NCBI RefSeq assembly: GCF_004146235.1
Contig: NZ_SELO01000024.1
Location: forward strand, 1-64,000
Source of the DNA: Tropicimonas sp. IMCC6043
Lineage (GTDB): Bacteria > Pseudomonadota > Alphaproteobacteria > Rhodobacterales > Rhodobacteraceae
Reading direction: 5' to 3'
Length of the DNA: 64,000 nucleotides
Shown here: piece after piece, positions 27,865-37,242 of the stretch
Numbering within the stretch: position 1 is the stretch's first letter
How the letters are laid out: every line of letters starts with the position of its first letter
The notes under the pieces: generated by a model
The model's database searches: none
Told to the model about the DNA's origin: nothing
The model's input: the letters and a program-made list of their open reading frames with translations, nothing else
Program-made: the position numbers and the translations under genes

Positions 27865-29076
27865 TCATACCCGCTCGATGATCGTCGCGGCGCCCATGCC
27901 CGACGCGACGCAGAGGGTGGCGAGGCCGACCTCCCGGTCCGAGCGTTCGAGCTCGTCGAGCAGCGTGCCGATGATGATCGCGCCGGTGGCGCCGAGCGGA
28001 TGACCCATGGCGATGGCGCCGCCATTGACGTTGACCTTGTCCGGCGAGACGCCAAAGGCCTGCTGGAAGCGCAGCACGACCGCCGCGAATGCCTCGTTGA
28101 CCTCGAACAGGTCGATATCGCCGATCGCCATGCCGGCCTCGGCAAGGATCTTCTCTGTCACCGGCACCGGGCCGGTCAGCATGATCGTAGGGTCGGTGCC
28201 GATCTTGGCCGTTGCGCGGATGCGCGCGCGGGGTGTCAGGCCCTGTGCTACCCCGAAATCCTTTGAGCCCACCAGCACCGCCGCCGCGCCGTCGACGATG
28301 CCGGAGCTGTTGCCGGCATGGTGGATGTGGCGGATCTCCTCGAGATGCGGGTATTTCATGATCGCGACCTTGTCGAAGCCGGGCAGCGTCTTGCCCATCT
28401 GCTCGAAGGCGGGCAGGAGTGCGCCGAGCGCCTGCATGTCGGTGCCGGGGCGGATGCTCTCGTCGCGGTCGAGAAGTGTCAGTCCGTTCTGGTCGGTGAC
28501 CGGCACGATGGAGTTTGCGAACCGGCCGGCGTCCCAGGCATCGCTGGCGCGTCGCTGGCTCTCGACCGCCAGCGCATCGGCTTCGTCGCGGGTAAAGCCG
28601 TAAAGGGTCGCGATGAGATCGGCCGAGATGCCCTGGGGCACGAAATTGGTTTCCATGGCGATCGATGGATCGACAGCGATCGCAGCGCCGTCCGACCCCA
28701 TCGCCACGCGGGACATCATCTCGACGCCGCCGGCGATATAGGCCTCTCCGGCACCGCCGCGGACCTGGTTGGCGGCAAGGTTCACGGCTTCCATGCCGGA
28801 GGCGCAGAAGCGGTTGATCGAGAGCCCGGGGATGCTCTGGTCGAGGTCCGACGCGAGCACTGCGGTGCGCGCGAGGCATCCGCCCTGTTCCTTCACCTGC
28901 GTGGCGTTGCCCCAGATCACGTCCTCGACCGCGTGGCCCTCGAGCCCGTTGCGCCGCTTGACGGCGTCGAGCATCTGCGCCGAAAGCCGCGCCGAGGTCA
29001 CTTCGTGCAGCGCCCCGTCCCTGCGGCCACGGCCGCGTGGAGAACGCACGGCATCGTAGATATAGGCGTCTCTCAT
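27865..29076 (-). CDS. fadA: Acetyl-CoA C-acyltransferase (thiolase)
   Basis: A 403-residue thiolase. The acyl-accepting cysteine is Cys91 in INRFCASGMEAV; the C-terminal catalytic set follows in NEAFAA, GHPLGATGA and LCVASGMGAA. It cleaves 3-ketoacyl-CoA to acetyl-CoA and a shortened acyl-CoA, the last beta-oxidation step, and pairs with the FadJ-type protein 91 bases downstream. The start at 29076 (MRDAYIYDAVRSP) is the typical N-terminus. The gene lies 25 bases behind the GST. Confidence 0.94.
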   Translation of the reverse strand: MRDAYIYDAVRSPRGRGRRDGALHEVTSARLSAQMLDAVKRRNGLEGHAVEDVIWGNATQVKEQGGCLARTAVLASDLDQSIPGLSINRFCASGMEAVNLAANQVRGGAGEAYIAGGVEMMSRVAMGSDGAAIAVDPSIAMETNFVPQGISADLIATLYGFTRDEADALAVESQRRASDAWDAGRFANSIVPVTDQNGLTLLDRDESIRPGTDMQALGALLPAFEQMGKTLPGFDKVAIMKYPHLEEIRHIHHAGNSSGIVDGAAAVLVGSKDFGVAQGLTPRARIRATAKIGTDPTIMLTGPVPVTEKILAEAGMAIGDIDLFEVNEAFAAVVLRFQQAFGVSPDKVNVNGGAIAMGHPLGATGAIIIGTLLDELERSDREVGLATLCVASGMGAATIIERV

Positions 29077-29101
29077 CGGTCTTCCTTCGCTCTCCGCGGT
29101 G

Positions 29102-29737
29102 TCAGGCCCGGTCCGCGGGGGAGCCGGGCATAAGCTCGTAGGGATGCTTCCAGCCAGGCAGCGCGGCGATCCGGTCGAGCCAGGCGTCGATATTGGAAAA
29201 GTCCTTGCGGTCGAACCCGAAGGGCTCTTCGTAGAAAAGGTAGCCGCAATTGGCGATATCGGCGATCGTCGGTCGCTCGCCAACCAGCCAGTCGCGGCCC
29301 TCGAGGCAGCGGTCGAGTACGGTCATCGCCGCAGTGTGACGCGCAATCAGGAAGGCGTTGACCGCATCGCTGCGCTTGTAAGAGGGGAGGAAGTTCATAT
29401 TGAACCGCGCTGGCCCCGCCACGCCCGAATTCTTGTGGTTGTCGAACAGGATCCAGCGCAGAATCTCGCGCCGCTCGGCCGCGTCCTTCCAGCCAAGCTT
29501 CCCGCTCGTCTCAGCGACATAATCCTGGATCACGCCGGACTGGGTGAGCACAATCTCATCCTCCACCATCACCGGCACCTCGCCCATCGGGTTCAGGGCG
29601 CGGAAGGCCGGCTTTCGGGTCTCGCTATGAAAGAAATCGACAAAGACCGGCTCCCAGTCGAGTCCGGCGAGTTCAAGCGACAGCGCCGCCTTGTAGGCAT
29701 TGCCGGATTCGCCGAAGCAATAGAGCCTGATTGCCAT
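29102..29737 (-). CDS. Glutathione S-transferase
   Basis: A 211-residue GST. The N-terminal thioredoxin-like domain (residues 1-80) opens IRLYCFGESGNAYKAAL, where Ser9-Gly-Asn is the likely glutathione-activating region, and contains NPMGEVPVM (cis-Pro) and LTQSGVIQDYV (glutathione gamma-Glu binding). The C-terminal helical domain has GERPTIADIANCGYLFY. It may detoxify electrophiles or handle an acyl intermediate; its place inside a beta-oxidation operon favours the latter, as inference. ATG at 29737 fits the family; the longer frame does not. Confidence 0.88.
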   Translation of the reverse strand: MAIRLYCFGESGNAYKAALSLELAGLDWEPVFVDFFHSETRKPAFRALNPMGEVPVMVEDEIVLTQSGVIQDYVAETSGKLGWKDAAERREILRWILFDNHKNSGVAGPARFNMNFLPSYKRSDAVNAFLIARHTAAMTVLDRCLEGRDWLVGERPTIADIANCGYLFYEEPFGFDRKDFSNIDAWLDRIAALPGWKHPYELMPGSPADRA

Positions 29738-29916
29738 TGTCCCGTTCTCCACTTTGCCCCAGTCCGAGGCGATGTTTTCCCTGCGCTTGGCGGTGGCGCC
29801 GACAACCGCCCAGGGAGAAGACGCGTCGGGCCGCCGGACCCTGTTCCTCCCCCCGCGCACCGGTCGGCCCTGCTTCTTGCTGGCGAGCCTCTCCCTCGCC
29901 AAACCTGCCTCCGCCG

Positions 29917-30129
29917 TTACCTCTTGCGCGCCTCCAGCTCGGCCTGGAAGAGGCGGAGCCGGTGTGGCAGAGCGTCGTCATCGGTGACACTGCCGAAATT
30001 CTCGAACAGAAAGCACAATGCCTCGTCCTGCGTCAGCCCGGCTTCCTCGGCGAACTTGCGCAGGCGGCGATAGGCGTCCTCGCTCAGCGCGACGTTCAAT
30101 CGGCGGGTGAGGCGCAGGCGTTTCGGCAT
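29917..30129 (-). CDS. Small ribbon-helix-helix-like protein
   Basis: A 70-residue basic protein, MPKRLRLTRRLNVALSEDAY, then helices rich in charged residues (RRLRKFAEEAGLTQDEALCF). A short strand followed by two helices fits a ribbon-helix-helix DNA-binding or antitoxin-like fold, which is inference. It begins 14 bases behind the acyl-CoA dehydrogenase stop, on the same strand, so it is in the operon. Small proteins of this kind sit beside this acyl-CoA dehydrogenase in other Rhodobacterales to my knowledge. No partner toxin is visible. Confidence 0.65.
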   Translation of the reverse strand: MPKRLRLTRRLNVALSEDAYRRLRKFAEEAGLTQDEALCFLFENFGSVTDDDALPHRLRLFQAELEARKR

Positions 30130-30143
30130 CGTAGCGGCCCCGT

Positions 30144-31922
30144 TCAGAAGGCGTCGGCAGGCAGCGACATCACCGGCTCCGCGCCGCTCCGGATGCGGGC
30201 GAGATGCAGGGCGGTCGCCGGCAGCTGGCGCGCCATATAATATCGGCCGGTGGCGAGCTTGGCCTCGAGAAAGGCCGCGTCGCCCGTGCAGGCGGCGAGG
30301 TTTTCCCGCGCCGCCTTGGCCATCCGAGCCCACATCAGCCCGAGGCAGGTGTGGCCGAAGAGATGCATGAAGTCGTAGGAGCCTGCGAGCGCGGCGTTGG
30401 GATTGGTCATGCCGTCCTGCATGAAGAACATCGTCGCCGCCTGCAAGTCCACGATGGCCCGTGCGAGCGGATCGAGGAAGTCCGCCTCCAGGCCCACGTC
30501 CCCCTCGCTGTCCCGGATGAAGTCCTGCGCAAGCTCAAAGAAGGCCGTGACATGCCGGCTGCCGTCTTGGGTGAGCTTTCGGCCCACGAGGTCGAGCGCC
30601 TGAACGCCGTTGGCGCCTTCGTAGATCTGGGTGATGCGGGCATCGCGGACGAATTGCGACATGCCCGAAGCCTCGATATAGCCGTGCCCACCGAAGACCT
30701 GTTGCGCCTGGACGCACATCTCGAGCCCCTTGTCTGTCAGGAACCCCTTAAGCACGGGTGTCAGGAGCGAGACCAGACCCTCGGCCTCCGCGTCGCCGGA
30801 GCGATGCGATCGGTCGATCAGGCTCGCGCCCCAGAGCAGGAAGGCCCGCGCGCCCTCGACGAAGCTCTTCTGGTCCATCAGGTTGCGGCGGATATCGGGA
30901 TGCACGATCAGCGGGTCAGCCGGCCCGTTTGGATTGGCAGGCAGCGGCACCGCGCGCCCCTGAAGCCGCTCCTTGGCATAGGCCGCCGCGTTCTGGTAAG
31001 CGGCCTCGGCCTGCGCAAGACCCTGCATCGCGACGCCGAGCCTGGCTTCGTTCATCATCGTGAACATCGCCCGCATGCCCTTGTGCGGCGCGCCCAGAAG
31101 ATAGCCCTCGGCCTCATCGAAATTCATCACGCAGGTCGCGTTGCCGTGGATGCCCATCTTCTCTTCGAGCTTGCCCACGGAGACACCGTTGCGGGCACCG
31201 AGCCTGCCGGTGTCGTCGACGAGGAATTTCGGCACGATGAAGAGCGATACCCCCTTGATGCCCTCGGGGGATCCGGGAATCTTCGCCAGCACGAGGTGGA
31301 CGATATTCTGGGCGAGGTCATGGTCGCCCGCCGAGATAAAGATCTTCTGGCCGGTGACCCGATAGCTCCCGTCTTCCTGCGGCACGGCCCGCGTGCGCAT
31401 GAGGCCAAGATCGGTGCCACAATGCGGCTCGGTGAGGTTCATCGTGCCGGTCCAGTCGCAGGAAACCATCTTCGGCAGCCATTTGGCCTTCTGCGCTTCG
31501 GTCCCGTGAGTGTGGATCGCGGTGTAGGCGCCGTGCGTCAGCCCCTGATACATCGTGAAGGCCTGGTTGGCCCCCGAGAACAGCTCGCCGACCGCCGTGC
31601 CGAGCAGGACCGGCATGCCCTGACCGCCATAGGCGGGGTCGCAGTCAAGCGCGGTCCAGCCGCCCTGCTTCATTTCCTTGAAAGCCTGCCCGAAGCCCGC
31701 GGGCGTTCGCACGACGCCGTTGTCGAGCCGGCAGCCCTCGCGGTCCCCCACCGCGTTGAGCGGTGCAAGGACGTTGCCGGCGATCTTGCCGGCTTCCTCC
31801 AGGACCGCGGCGGTGAAACCTGCGTCGAGTTCGTCATAGCCCGGAATGTCCTGACGCGAGGCATCGAGCAACGCGTGCAGGACAAACTGGATGTCGTTCA
31901 CTGGAGCCGTGTAGCTCGGCAT
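30144..31922 (-). CDS. Acyl-CoA dehydrogenase (DmdC-like)
   Basis: A 592-residue acyl-CoA dehydrogenase with an extra C-terminal domain, the length and start ([20 protein letters not shown]) of the DmdC/AcdA group. FAD-binding blocks are visible ([39 protein letters not shown]), as is the C-terminal [18 protein letters not shown] region. DmdC oxidises 3-methylmercaptopropionyl-CoA in DMSP breakdown; close relatives oxidise long-chain acyl-CoAs. With thiolase and FadJ downstream and no dmdB or dmdD here, general beta-oxidation is more likely. It follows the MerR gene by 28 bases and is the first enzyme gene of the operon. Confidence 0.88.
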   Translation of the reverse strand: MPSYTAPVNDIQFVLHALLDASRQDIPGYDELDAGFTAAVLEEAGKIAGNVLAPLNAVGDREGCRLDNGVVRTPAGFGQAFKEMKQGGWTALDCDPAYGGQGMPVLLGTAVGELFSGANQAFTMYQGLTHGAYTAIHTHGTEAQKAKWLPKMVSCDWTGTMNLTEPHCGTDLGLMRTRAVPQEDGSYRVTGQKIFISAGDHDLAQNIVHLVLAKIPGSPEGIKGVSLFIVPKFLVDDTGRLGARNGVSVGKLEEKMGIHGNATCVMNFDEAEGYLLGAPHKGMRAMFTMMNEARLGVAMQGLAQAEAAYQNAAAYAKERLQGRAVPLPANPNGPADPLIVHPDIRRNLMDQKSFVEGARAFLLWGASLIDRSHRSGDAEAEGLVSLLTPVLKGFLTDKGLEMCVQAQQVFGGHGYIEASGMSQFVRDARITQIYEGANGVQALDLVGRKLTQDGSRHVTAFFELAQDFIRDSEGDVGLEADFLDPLARAIVDLQAATMFFMQDGMTNPNAALAGSYDFMHLFGHTCLGLMWARMAKAARENLAACTGDAAFLEAKLATGRYYMARQLPATALHLARIRSGAEPVMSLPADAF

Positions 31923-31950
31923 GAGGACTCTCCTCGGGCCGGCATTCGGG

Positions 31951-32355
31951 CTATTCCGCGGCCGAATGGACGTTCAGTTCGACGAGCCGACGCTCGCACC
32001 AGGCGAGCTGTTCCTTGAGTTCTGTGATAGCCTCATCGAGTTCCGTGCGCTGCCGGACCATGTCATTGAGGTGCCGGGACGCGACCTCGTAGGTCCGAGC
32101 AAGCTGGGTCACCTGCTGGTCGCCGACGTCGTAAAGATCGAGAAGCTGGCGGATCTCCTCGAGGCTGAACCCGAACCGCTTGCCGCGAAGGATCAGCTTC
32201 AGCCGCGCCCGGTCCCGCCGGGTGAACAGCCGCCGCGTGCCTTGCCGGATCGGCGACAGGAGCTCTTTGGACTCGTAGAAACGCAGCGCGCGCGGGGTTA
32301 CACCATAAGCATCGCACATCTTGCGTATAGTCATCAGGTCGTCTTCGTTACTCAT
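31951..32355 (-). CDS. MerR family transcriptional regulator 1
   Basis: A 134-residue MerR regulator. The winged helix is at about residues 8-75 ([20 protein letters not shown], then the [20 protein letters not shown] wing with [15 protein letters not shown]), followed by a long dimerisation coiled coil (70-130). There is no C-terminal effector domain or metal-binding cysteine pair. It is the first gene of the beta-oxidation operon. A perfect palindrome TTACGC-CA-GCGTAA 76 bases upstream is a good candidate for its own site, so autoregulation with the operon is likely. MerR proteins of the LiuR kind control acyl-CoA catabolism through similar sites. Confidence 0.88.
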   Translation of the reverse strand: MSNEDDLMTIRKMCDAYGVTPRALRFYESKELLSPIRQGTRRLFTRRDRARLKLILRGKRFGFSLEEIRQLLDLYDVGDQQVTQLARTYEVASRHLNDMVRQRTELDEAITELKEQLAWCERRLVELNVHSAAE

Positions 32356-32430
32356 CTCTCTTCCTCTCCGCACTCCGCAGAACCAACTACAACCGGGGCA
32401 CGCGTTTCCGGCGCTTCCCTACACATTGCT

Positions 32431-32444
32431 TTACGCCAGCGTAA
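32431..32444. promoter_or_regulatory. Palindrome TTACGC-CA-GCGTAA, likely MerR operator
   Basis: Perfect six-base arms with a two-base centre, in the spacer between the two MerR genes and upstream of the first gene of the beta-oxidation operon. It resembles the TTTACGTnnACGTAAA type of site known for MerR-family acyl-CoA catabolism regulators (LiuR). The next bases (CGCTGCG) partly repeat the half-site. Confidence 0.6.
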
Positions 32445-32577
32445 GTCTGACGCTGCGTCACATTTTGACCGGAAAGGCCGGTTTCTTGCCTGACGACGAA
32501 ATTTCCTTGCGCCCACGATCAAAGGGCTTTGGAAGGCGGCGGGGGACAGGGATGATCTGGTCACGTCGCCATCCTCC

Positions 32578-32946
32578 CTAGTTCAGGGCCGCCGCGGTTT
32601 CGTCGCGGAGTTTCTGAAGCTCGAGAATCGTTTCTTCGAGCTCTGCCTTTCGGCGCCCGAGTTCGGCGAGTTGGCGGTCTGCCATCTCGATCCAGGTGTC
32701 GAGTTGGCGGCGTGTGCCCTCCTGCTCGTAGAGCAGAAGCCATTGCCGGATATCCTCGAGGCTGAAGCCGAACCGCCGGCCGCGCAGGATCAGCGTCATG
32801 CGCGCCACCTCGCGCGGGTGATACCAGCGGGTCCGTCCCTCCCGTTCGGGCTGAAGCAGTTCGATATACTCGTAATATCGCAACGTGCGCGGCGTCACAT
32901 CGAACTTTGCGCACATTTCCTTGAAACTCAGCCGGACGCCGGGCAC
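32578..32946 (-). CDS. MerR family transcriptional regulator 2
   Basis: A 122-residue MerR protein with the same layout as the neighbour at 31951: winged helix (LSFKEMCAKFDVTPRTLRYY, then GFSLEDIRQWLLLYEQ) and a coiled-coil tail ending LRDETAAALN. The start is GTG at 32946, with GGAG nine bases before. The two MerR genes are tandem and about half identical by eye in the DNA-binding part, so they look like a duplication and could bind the same palindrome or form heterodimers (inference). It diverges from the thioesterase/MATE operon, whose promoter it may also control. Confidence 0.85.
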   Translation of the reverse strand: MPGVRLSFKEMCAKFDVTPRTLRYYEYIELLQPEREGRTRWYHPREVARMTLILRGRRFGFSLEDIRQWLLLYEQEGTRRQLDTWIEMADRQLAELGRRKAELEETILELQKLRDETAAALN

Positions 32947-33101
32947 CGGGTCGCTCTCCGTCTATGGGTTCAAGAAAAAGGTATGGCTGTCCGCGAAAGC
33001 GTTCAATGGCCGATCGGCAAACCGCGACGACAGGGCGGGCTTGCAAGGCCGGTCTCGAACCGGATAGTCCGGGCCAACACGTGGAGCCACGGGAGAGCGG
33101 T

Positions 33102-33533
33102 GTGCAAAACCAGACGATTGCGCGGCAGGTGATCGAGTCGCTGCCCTTCTCGCAGGCGCTCGGGATGCGGCTGGAAGAAGTCGGGGAAGGGCGCGCGGTG
33201 CTTTCGATGCCCTGGGACGCGCGGCTTGTGGGCGACCCGCATACCGGCGTGATCCATGGCGGCGCGGTGAGCGCTCTGATGGACACCACCGCGGGCACCG
33301 CGGTCATCGCGCGCGGCGACGGCACGGGCACAACCGCGACACTGGATCTGAGAATCGACTACATGCGTCCCGCCCGCTCCGGCCAGCGGTTGCGCTGTGA
33401 GGCCGTCTGCTATCACACCACACGCACCGTCGCCTTCATCCGGGCCACCACTCAGGACGAGGATGCGGAGGCCGGCCCGGTGGCCACCGCCGTCGGCGCC
33501 TTCACCTTCGAGCGCCGGGAGGAGGTGTCGTGA
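33102..33533 (+). CDS. PaaI-type hotdog thioesterase 1
   Basis: A 143-residue hotdog-fold thioesterase. The core HTGVIHGGAVSALMDTTAGT (about 46-65) carries the HGG motif of the PaaI/4HBT-like group, then TATLDLRIDYMRPA. Such enzymes hydrolyse acyl-CoA thioesters. I start at GTG 33102 because GGGAG lies six bases upstream; the frame open from 32964 adds 46 residues of no pattern. Its stop overlaps the next start by four bases (GTGA). Position opposite the beta-oxidation operon suggests release of CoA from dead-end acyl-CoAs. Confidence 0.88.
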   Translation: MQNQTIARQVIESLPFSQALGMRLEEVGEGRAVLSMPWDARLVGDPHTGVIHGGAVSALMDTTAGTAVIARGDGTGTTATLDLRIDYMRPARSGQRLRCEAVCYHTTRTVAFIRATTQDEDAEAGPVATAVGAFTFERREEVS

Positions 33534-34036
33534 GCAAGCCGCGGCCCGAACCTGTGCAGGTGATCAAGGAACGGCGTGACCGGGCGCTCGATGCGCTGGT
33601 TCGTGGCGTGCCCTATATCGCCTTTCTCGGCATCGCCTTCGACCGCCGCGGCGACGAACTCACGGCGATCCTGCCCTATCGAGAAACTCATATCGGGAAC
33701 CCGACGCTGCCGGCGCTGCATGGCGGCGCGACCGCCTCCTTCCTCGAGGTGACCGCGATCATCGGGCTCGGCTGGTCGATCCTCTGGGAGAGGATCGAGA
33801 GCGGCGCCGTCGACCCCGCCGCGATCGGTGCCGGCCGGATCCCGGCCCTGCCCAAGACGATCGATTTCACGACTGATTTCCTGCGCACCGGCTTGCCGCG
33901 CGATGCCTATGCCCGCGCCCTCGTGAACCGCTCCGGGCGGCGCTATGCCTCCGTCCATGTCGAGGCCTGGCAGGACAACCGCGCACGGCCCTTTGCCCAG
34001 GCGACCGGCCATTTCCTGATGCCCGCGGATGACTGA
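33530..34036 (+). CDS. PaaI-type hotdog thioesterase 2
   Basis: A 168-residue second thioesterase of the same fold, with LPALHGGATASFLEVTAI at about 60-78 and an inserted segment (ILWERIESGAVDPAAIGAG) before the KTIDFTTDFLRTG strand. GTG start at 33530 with GGAGG four bases before. Two adjacent hotdog proteins can form a heteromeric enzyme; whether these do is unknown. The two genes are translationally coupled, and this one overlaps the MATE gene by eight bases. Confidence 0.85.
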   Translation: MSKPRPEPVQVIKERRDRALDALVRGVPYIAFLGIAFDRRGDELTAILPYRETHIGNPTLPALHGGATASFLEVTAIIGLGWSILWERIESGAVDPAAIGAGRIPALPKTIDFTTDFLRTGLPRDAYARALVNRSGRRYASVHVEAWQDNRARPFAQATGHFLMPADD

Positions 34037-35363
34037 GGCCGCCCACACGGGCGAGGTTCGGCCGATCACCCACCGGCGCGTGCTGGCCATCGCCGCACCC
34101 ATCGTGCTCTCCAACACGACGGTTCCGATCCTCGGGCTGGTCGACACCGGCGTGGTCGGACAGATGGGCGAGGCCGCGCCGATCGGCGCGGTTGGGATCG
34201 GCGCGATCATCCTGACGTCGATCTACTGGATATTCGGCTTCGTCCGGATGGGGACGACCGGGCTGGTCGGCCAGGCGCATGGTGCCGGGAACCGGGCCGA
34301 GGTCTCCGCGCTGCTCACCCGGGCCCTGATCGTCGCCGGTATCGCGGGCGGCGCGACGATCCTTGCGCAATCGGCGATCTTCGCCGGCGCCTTCCGGCTG
34401 TCGCCCGCGAGCCCCGAGGTCGAGGCGCTGGCGCGGCAGTATCTGGCGATCCGCGTCTGGTCGGCGCCCGCGGCCATCGCCATCTTCGGGCTCACCGGAT
34501 GGCTCATCGCGCTGGAGCGAACGTGCTCGGTGCTGGTCCTTCAGGTTGCGATGAACGCGGTCAATATCGCGCTCGACCTGCTCTTTGTCCTCGGTTTCGA
34601 GTGGGGCGTGCGCGGCGTTGCCGTCGCCACTTTCGTTGCCGAATGGGGCGGCGCGGGCCTCGGCCTGTGGCTCTGTCGGGACGCGTTCGCGGGGCGCTTC
34701 TGGCGCGACTGGTCCCGGGTCTTCGACCGCGTGCAGCTGTTTCGCATGGCCTCGGTGAATACCGACATCCTGATCCGTTCGCTGCTGCTGCAGGCGATCT
34801 TCGTCTCCTTCCTCTTCTTTGCCGCCGATCTTGGCGACGTGGCGCTCGCCGCCAACCAGGTGCTGCTGCAATTCCTCCAGGTGACGGCCTATGCGATGGA
34901 CGGCTTCGCCTTCTCTGCGGAGGCGCTGGTCGCACAGGCGATGGGGCGGCGCAGCGTCCCGGCGCTCCGCCGGAGCGCGGTGATGACAAGCCTCTGGGGG
35001 CTCGGCGCCGGGCTCGCGATGGCCGCGGGCTTCGCGCTTGTCGGTGGCGCGGTGATCGATCTCATGACCACCGCGCCCGAGGTGCGCATCGCGGCGCGGG
35101 ACTATCTGCCCTGGATGGTGGCGGTTCCCATTCTCGGCGCGGCGCCCTGGATGCTCGACGGCATCTTCATCGGCGCGACCCGCACGCGCGATATGCGAAA
35201 CATGATGCTCCTGTCGGCGTTGGCCTATGTGCTGACGTTGGCCGCGCTGATGCCCGTTTTCGGTAATCACGGCCTCTGGGCGGCTCTGGCCGTCTCCTTT
35301 GTTGCGCGGGGGACGACGCTCTGGATCCGCTATCCCGCGCTGGAGCGCGCCGTCGGCCAGTGA
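34029..35363 (+). CDS. MATE family efflux transporter (DinF-like)
   Basis: A 444-residue membrane protein with about twelve helices. The first helices show the MATE pattern (RRVLAIAAPIVLSNTTVPIL, LVDTGVVGQMG) repeated in the second half (YAMDGFAFSAEALVAQAMG). MATE pumps export cationic drugs or metabolites with Na+ or H+. It is the last gene of a three-gene overlapping set with two thioesterases, so its substrate may be an acid freed by them; that is speculation. Confidence 0.9.
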   Translation: MTEAAHTGEVRPITHRRVLAIAAPIVLSNTTVPILGLVDTGVVGQMGEAAPIGAVGIGAIILTSIYWIFGFVRMGTTGLVGQAHGAGNRAEVSALLTRALIVAGIAGGATILAQSAIFAGAFRLSPASPEVEALARQYLAIRVWSAPAAIAIFGLTGWLIALERTCSVLVLQVAMNAVNIALDLLFVLGFEWGVRGVAVATFVAEWGGAGLGLWLCRDAFAGRFWRDWSRVFDRVQLFRMASVNTDILIRSLLLQAIFVSFLFFAADLGDVALAANQVLLQFLQVTAYAMDGFAFSAEALVAQAMGRRSVPALRRSAVMTSLWGLGAGLAMAAGFALVGGAVIDLMTTAPEVRIAARDYLPWMVAVPILGAAPWMLDGIFIGATRTRDMRNMMLLSALAYVLTLAALMPVFGNHGLWAALAVSFVARGTTLWIRYPALERAVGQ

Positions 35364-35488
35364 TCCCGCTGGCGGTGCCCTGCCGTCCGCGCCGCGGCCT
35401 TTCGGCCGGGCGGTGCGAACAGTCTCTATCCAGGCAAGCGGCGGCGGGATAGGCTCGCCCTCACAGGATCCGTATCCGGGCAGGGACG

Positions 35489-36184
35489 ATGACCGACTAC
35501 CTCCTCCACTATTGGCCCATCGCGTTTCGAGGAGAGTTCGTGCGCGCGGTCCTCGCTTATGCGGGCGCGTCCTGGGAAGAGCCGGGCATGGACGAGATCC
35601 GGGCGCAGAAGTCGCGTGCGCCGCGAGATCAGATCGTGCCGCATATGGGGCCGCCCGTGCTCACCGACCTCCGCGCCAATGCCAGCATCGCCCAGATGCC
35701 CGCCATCCTGTTCTACCTCGCCGAACGCCATGGCCTGTTTCCGCAGGAGCCGATGCGCCGGGCGCTCTGCCTCAAGGCGGTCGAGGATGCCAATGACGTG
35801 CTCTACGAGATGACCCGCCACAACGGCAACCAGATGTGGACCGACGATGCCTGGCGCGTCTTTCGGCCCCGGCTCGACCGCTGGATGGGGATTTTCGAGG
35901 AGACCGGGCGACGTTTCGGCCTCGAGGCCGGTGACGGATTCCTGCTAGGCACCGCGGACGCCTGCCTCGCCGATCTTGTGACCGCGACGCTCTGGGGAAC
36001 GATGACCGAAAAGCTGCCGCCGCTCAGGCCGGTGCTCGATGCCAATGCGCCCCGGATCGCGGGACTCTGCGACCGGATGGCGGCGCGTCCGGCGCTCGCG
36101 GCGCAGCGAAGGGACAGCGATGCACGCTTCGGCGATGCCTGGTGCGGCGGCCAGATCGAGGCGTCGCTCCGCGCCGTGATCTGA
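35489..36184 (+). CDS. Glutathione S-transferase-like protein
   Basis: A 231-residue GST-fold protein. N-terminal domain YLLHYWPIAFRGEFVRAVLA with MGPPVLTD (cis-Pro) and ASIAQMPAILFYLAERHG; a helical C-terminal domain follows with GTADACLADLVTATLWG. The usual first-strand Ser/Cys is replaced (Y8-W-P-I-A-F-R), so glutathione use is uncertain. It follows the MATE gene by 125 bases and is convergent with pyrD. Confidence 0.8.
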   Translation: MTDYLLHYWPIAFRGEFVRAVLAYAGASWEEPGMDEIRAQKSRAPRDQIVPHMGPPVLTDLRANASIAQMPAILFYLAERHGLFPQEPMRRALCLKAVEDANDVLYEMTRHNGNQMWTDDAWRVFRPRLDRWMGIFEETGRRFGLEAGDGFLLGTADACLADLVTATLWGTMTEKLPPLRPVLDANAPRIAGLCDRMAARPALAAQRRDSDARFGDAWCGGQIEASLRAVI

Positions 36185-36195
36185 AAAGCCGGGAC

Positions 36196-37242
36196 CTAAA
36201 GGTCCGCGCCCACCGCCTCCGCGACCTTGGAAACCCCGTCGCGCGCGAGCAGCGCCTCTAGGTCCCGCAGGATCTCGCCCACGAGCGACAACCCGCCATA
36301 GACCAGCGCGGTATAGAGCTGCACCGCCGTCGCGCCGGCGCGGATCTTGGCATAGGCCTCCGCGCCCGAGCCAACGCCGCCCACGCCCACAAGCGGGATG
36401 CGCCCGCCGGTCTCCGCGAAGAGCCGCGCGAGCACGGAAGTCGATCTCTCGAAGAGCGGCGCGCCCGAGAGACCGCCGGCCTCGACGGCATGCGGGCTCC
36501 GGAGCCCCTCCCGCGAGAGCGTGGTGTTGGTCGCGACGATCGCGTCGATACCCGTTTGTCCGGCGACCTCGGCGATATCGGCGATATCGGCCTCGGTGAG
36601 ATCCGGCGCGATCTTCACGAAGACCGGAATGCGCCGCGCCAACCCGTCACGCACTTCCAGGACGGAGCGAAGCAGCGCCTCAAGCGCCGCCTTGCCCTGC
36701 AAGTCGCGCAGGTTCTCGGTGTTGGGCGAGGAGACATTGACGGTCGCAAAGTCGAGATGCGGTCCGCAGCAGGCCAGCACGCGGGCAAAATCCTCGGTGC
36801 GATCCGGGCTGTCCTTGTTCGCGCCGAGGTTGAGGCCGATCACGGCCCCCTTTGGACGCGCCGCGAGCCGCGCGGCCATCGCTTCCATGCCGTCATTGTT
36901 GAAGCCGAAACGGTTGATGACAGCGCGATCCTCTCTGAGACGGAAGAGCCGCGGCTTCGGATTGCCCGGTTGCGGGCGCGGCGTCACGGCTCCGACCTCG
37001 AGAAAACCGAAACCGGCGCGCGCCAGCGGCGAGAGCGCCACGGCGTTCTTGTCCATGCCGGCGGCGAGGCCGAGCGGGTTCGGCAAGTTCAGCCCGGCCA
37101 GCGTCACGCGGAGTCGCGGCGAAGTGATCGGCCCCGGCAGCGGCACAAGCCCGGCGGTGAGCGCCCTGAGCGCCAGCCCGTGCGCAAGCTCCGGATCGAG
37201 CCGCCGCATCGCCGCGAGGCCGATCCGCTCCAGCCGGCTCAT
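36196..37242 (-). CDS. pyrD: Dihydroorotate dehydrogenase, class 2 (quinone)
   Basis: A 348-residue class 2 enzyme, membrane-associated through its N-terminal helices and reducing quinone. Visible are the FMN and orotate blocks [38 protein letters not shown] (with the catalytic serine), [17 protein letters not shown] and [15 protein letters not shown]. It makes orotate in pyrimidine synthesis. The ATG at 37242 overlaps the DUF952 stop by four bases, so the two are coupled. Confidence 0.95.
   Translation of the reverse strand: MSRLERIGLAAMRRLDPELAHGLALRALTAGLVPLPGPITSPRLRVTLAGLNLPNPLGLAAGMDKNAVALSPLARAGFGFLEVGAVTPRPQPGNPKPRLFRLREDRAVINRFGFNNDGMEAMAARLAARPKGAVIGLNLGANKDSPDRTEDFARVLACCGPHLDFATVNVSSPNTENLRDLQGKAALEALLRSVLEVRDGLARRIPVFVKIAPDLTEADIADIAEVAGQTGIDAIVATNTTLSREGLRSPHAVEAGGLSGAPLFERSTSVLARLFAETGGRIPLVGVGGVGSGAEAYAKIRAGATAVQLYTALVYGGLSLVGEILRDLEALLARDGVSKVAEAVGADL

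Noticed and set aside
30144-31922. Reading the acyl-CoA dehydrogenase as proof of DMSP demethylation (dmdC)
   Set aside because: dmdA, dmdB and dmdD are absent here, and the neighbours are general beta-oxidation genes.
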